From positions 1-6,863 of the forward strand of contig DATGIL010000011.1 of NCBI GenBank assembly GCA_035295745.1: a DNA stretch of 6,863 bases. The letters are read 5' to 3'. Positions 6,548 to 6,863 of this stretch are shown here, one piece after another (within the stretch, counting starts at the first letter, position 1; every line of letters starts with the position of its first letter). This stretch comes from JAIQFL01 sp035295745 (GTDB taxonomy: Bacteria; Acidobacteriota; Terriglobia; Bryobacterales; Bryobacteraceae). The position numbers and the translations under genes were made by a program. The notes below the pieces were generated by a model. It was not told the origin of the DNA. It saw only the letters and a list, made by a program, of their open reading frames with translations, and made no database searches.

Positions 6548-6680
6548 GTGACCCCGTTTTTCAGGTTTTGCCGTTTATGTCATAGGAGCCACGACCCCGC
6601 CCATGCAGAAAACTCATAACAACCTGCTCTTACTCATCGCCGGCATTTGCATTTGCGCTGCACCCGCAACGGCCCAGACC
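6548..6680 (+). repeat. Leader plus signal peptide cassette, copy B
   Basis: This is the second copy of the cassette at 3211-3343. It starts 15 nt after the stop codon of the large secreted protein and includes AGGAG (6584-6588), the ATG at 6603 and 26 codons. Eleven of the 13 coding differences change an amino acid but keep the signal peptide character (for example LLILMAGICFC against LLLLIAGICIC). Having its own leader means the downstream gene need not depend on read-through from the lyase-like gene. Confidence 0.9.
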
Positions 6681-6863
6681 GCCCCGGTCACCAACGTCGG
6701 AAAGACAGTGGACAACATGGACGCGATCACCTTCAGCAGCAACGGAACGCTCTATGGCGGGACGAGCGGCGCTGGAGCGCTGTATACCATCGATCCCAAA
6801 ACCGGCGTCGCCACGCTGATTCATGTTCTGGTGGGCGCATCGAACCCCAGTCTGACATACGGC
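6603..6863 (+). CDS. Secreted beta-propeller-like protein (3' partial)
   Basis: The frame is open from ATG 6603 to the window end, giving the first 87 residues. Residues 1-24 are a signal peptide (core LLLLIAGICICAA, cleavage likely at ATA-QT), nearly the same as that of the gene upstream. The mature part starts without similarity to that neighbour. It contains ITFSSNGTLYGGT followed by LYTIDPKTGVATLI, the pattern of one blade in extracellular propellers (F-x-x-x-G-x-L-Y ... L-Y-x-I-D-x-x-T-G), as in NHL-like or related repeats. More blades are expected beyond the window. The start is supported by alignment with the other cassette; AGGAG lies 14 nt upstream in both. The function is not known; extracellular binding or scaffolding is plausible. 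Confidence 0.85.
   Translation, partial: MQKTHNNLLLLIAGICICAAPATAQTAPVTNVGKTVDNMDAITFSSNGTLYGGTSGAGALYTIDPKTGVATLIHVLVGASNPSLTYG

Noticed and set aside
3211..6680. The 133-bp direct repeats as ends of a transposon or composite element
   Set aside because: The repeat is bounded by function (leader and signal peptide), contains a start codon in each copy, and no transposase, recombinase or inverted ends are found between the copies.

Overview
The window reads as a chromosomal segment of a GC-rich Gram-negative soil-type bacterium, most likely an acidobacterium of the Solibacter/Bryobacter kind. The reasons are a co-transcribed sigma factor of the ECF-like PF07638/TIGR02999 type with a Ser/Thr kinase, and long secreted proteins built from Ig-like, DUF11, S-layer-homology and TIG-like modules. 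This assignment rests on family knowledge, not a database search.

Layout: (1) positions 1-441, plus strand, the C-terminal end of an extracellular-looking beta-rich protein whose start lies outside the window. (2) 442-837, a convergent gene-free gap with a perfect 9-bp hairpin (736-757) and an 11-nt tandem duplication. (3) 838-3164, minus strand, a two-gene operon: a sigma factor followed by a membrane Ser/Thr kinase with a large C-terminal sensor-like domain, joined by an ATGA stop/start overlap. (4) 3165-3265, a compact divergent control region. (5) 3266-6532, plus strand, a 1088-residue secreted protein: signal peptide, unknown N-terminal domain, alginate-lyase-like (PL5/PF05426-like) helical domain, Big_1-like Ig domain, DUF11-like domain, three S-layer-homology repeats and a TIG-like end. 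(6) 6603-6863, plus strand, the start of another secreted, beta-propeller-like protein, running off the window.

The most notable structure is a 133-bp ungapped direct repeat, 3211-3343 and 6548-6680 (116/133 identical by hand count). It holds the whole 5' non-coding leader and the signal peptide codons of genes 5 and 6 and stops where the unrelated mature proteins begin. The non-coding half is better conserved (51/55) than the coding half (65/78). The first copy lies in the divergent region next to the sigma/kinase operon.

A working model (inference): the kinase senses an envelope or extracellular ligand through its C-terminal domain, phosphorylates the sigma factor (which has Thr where typical ECF factors have an acidic residue in region 2.2), and the sigma factor switches on a family of surface proteins carrying the repeated leader. 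The window supports the gene arrangement and the repeat; the regulatory link is untested.
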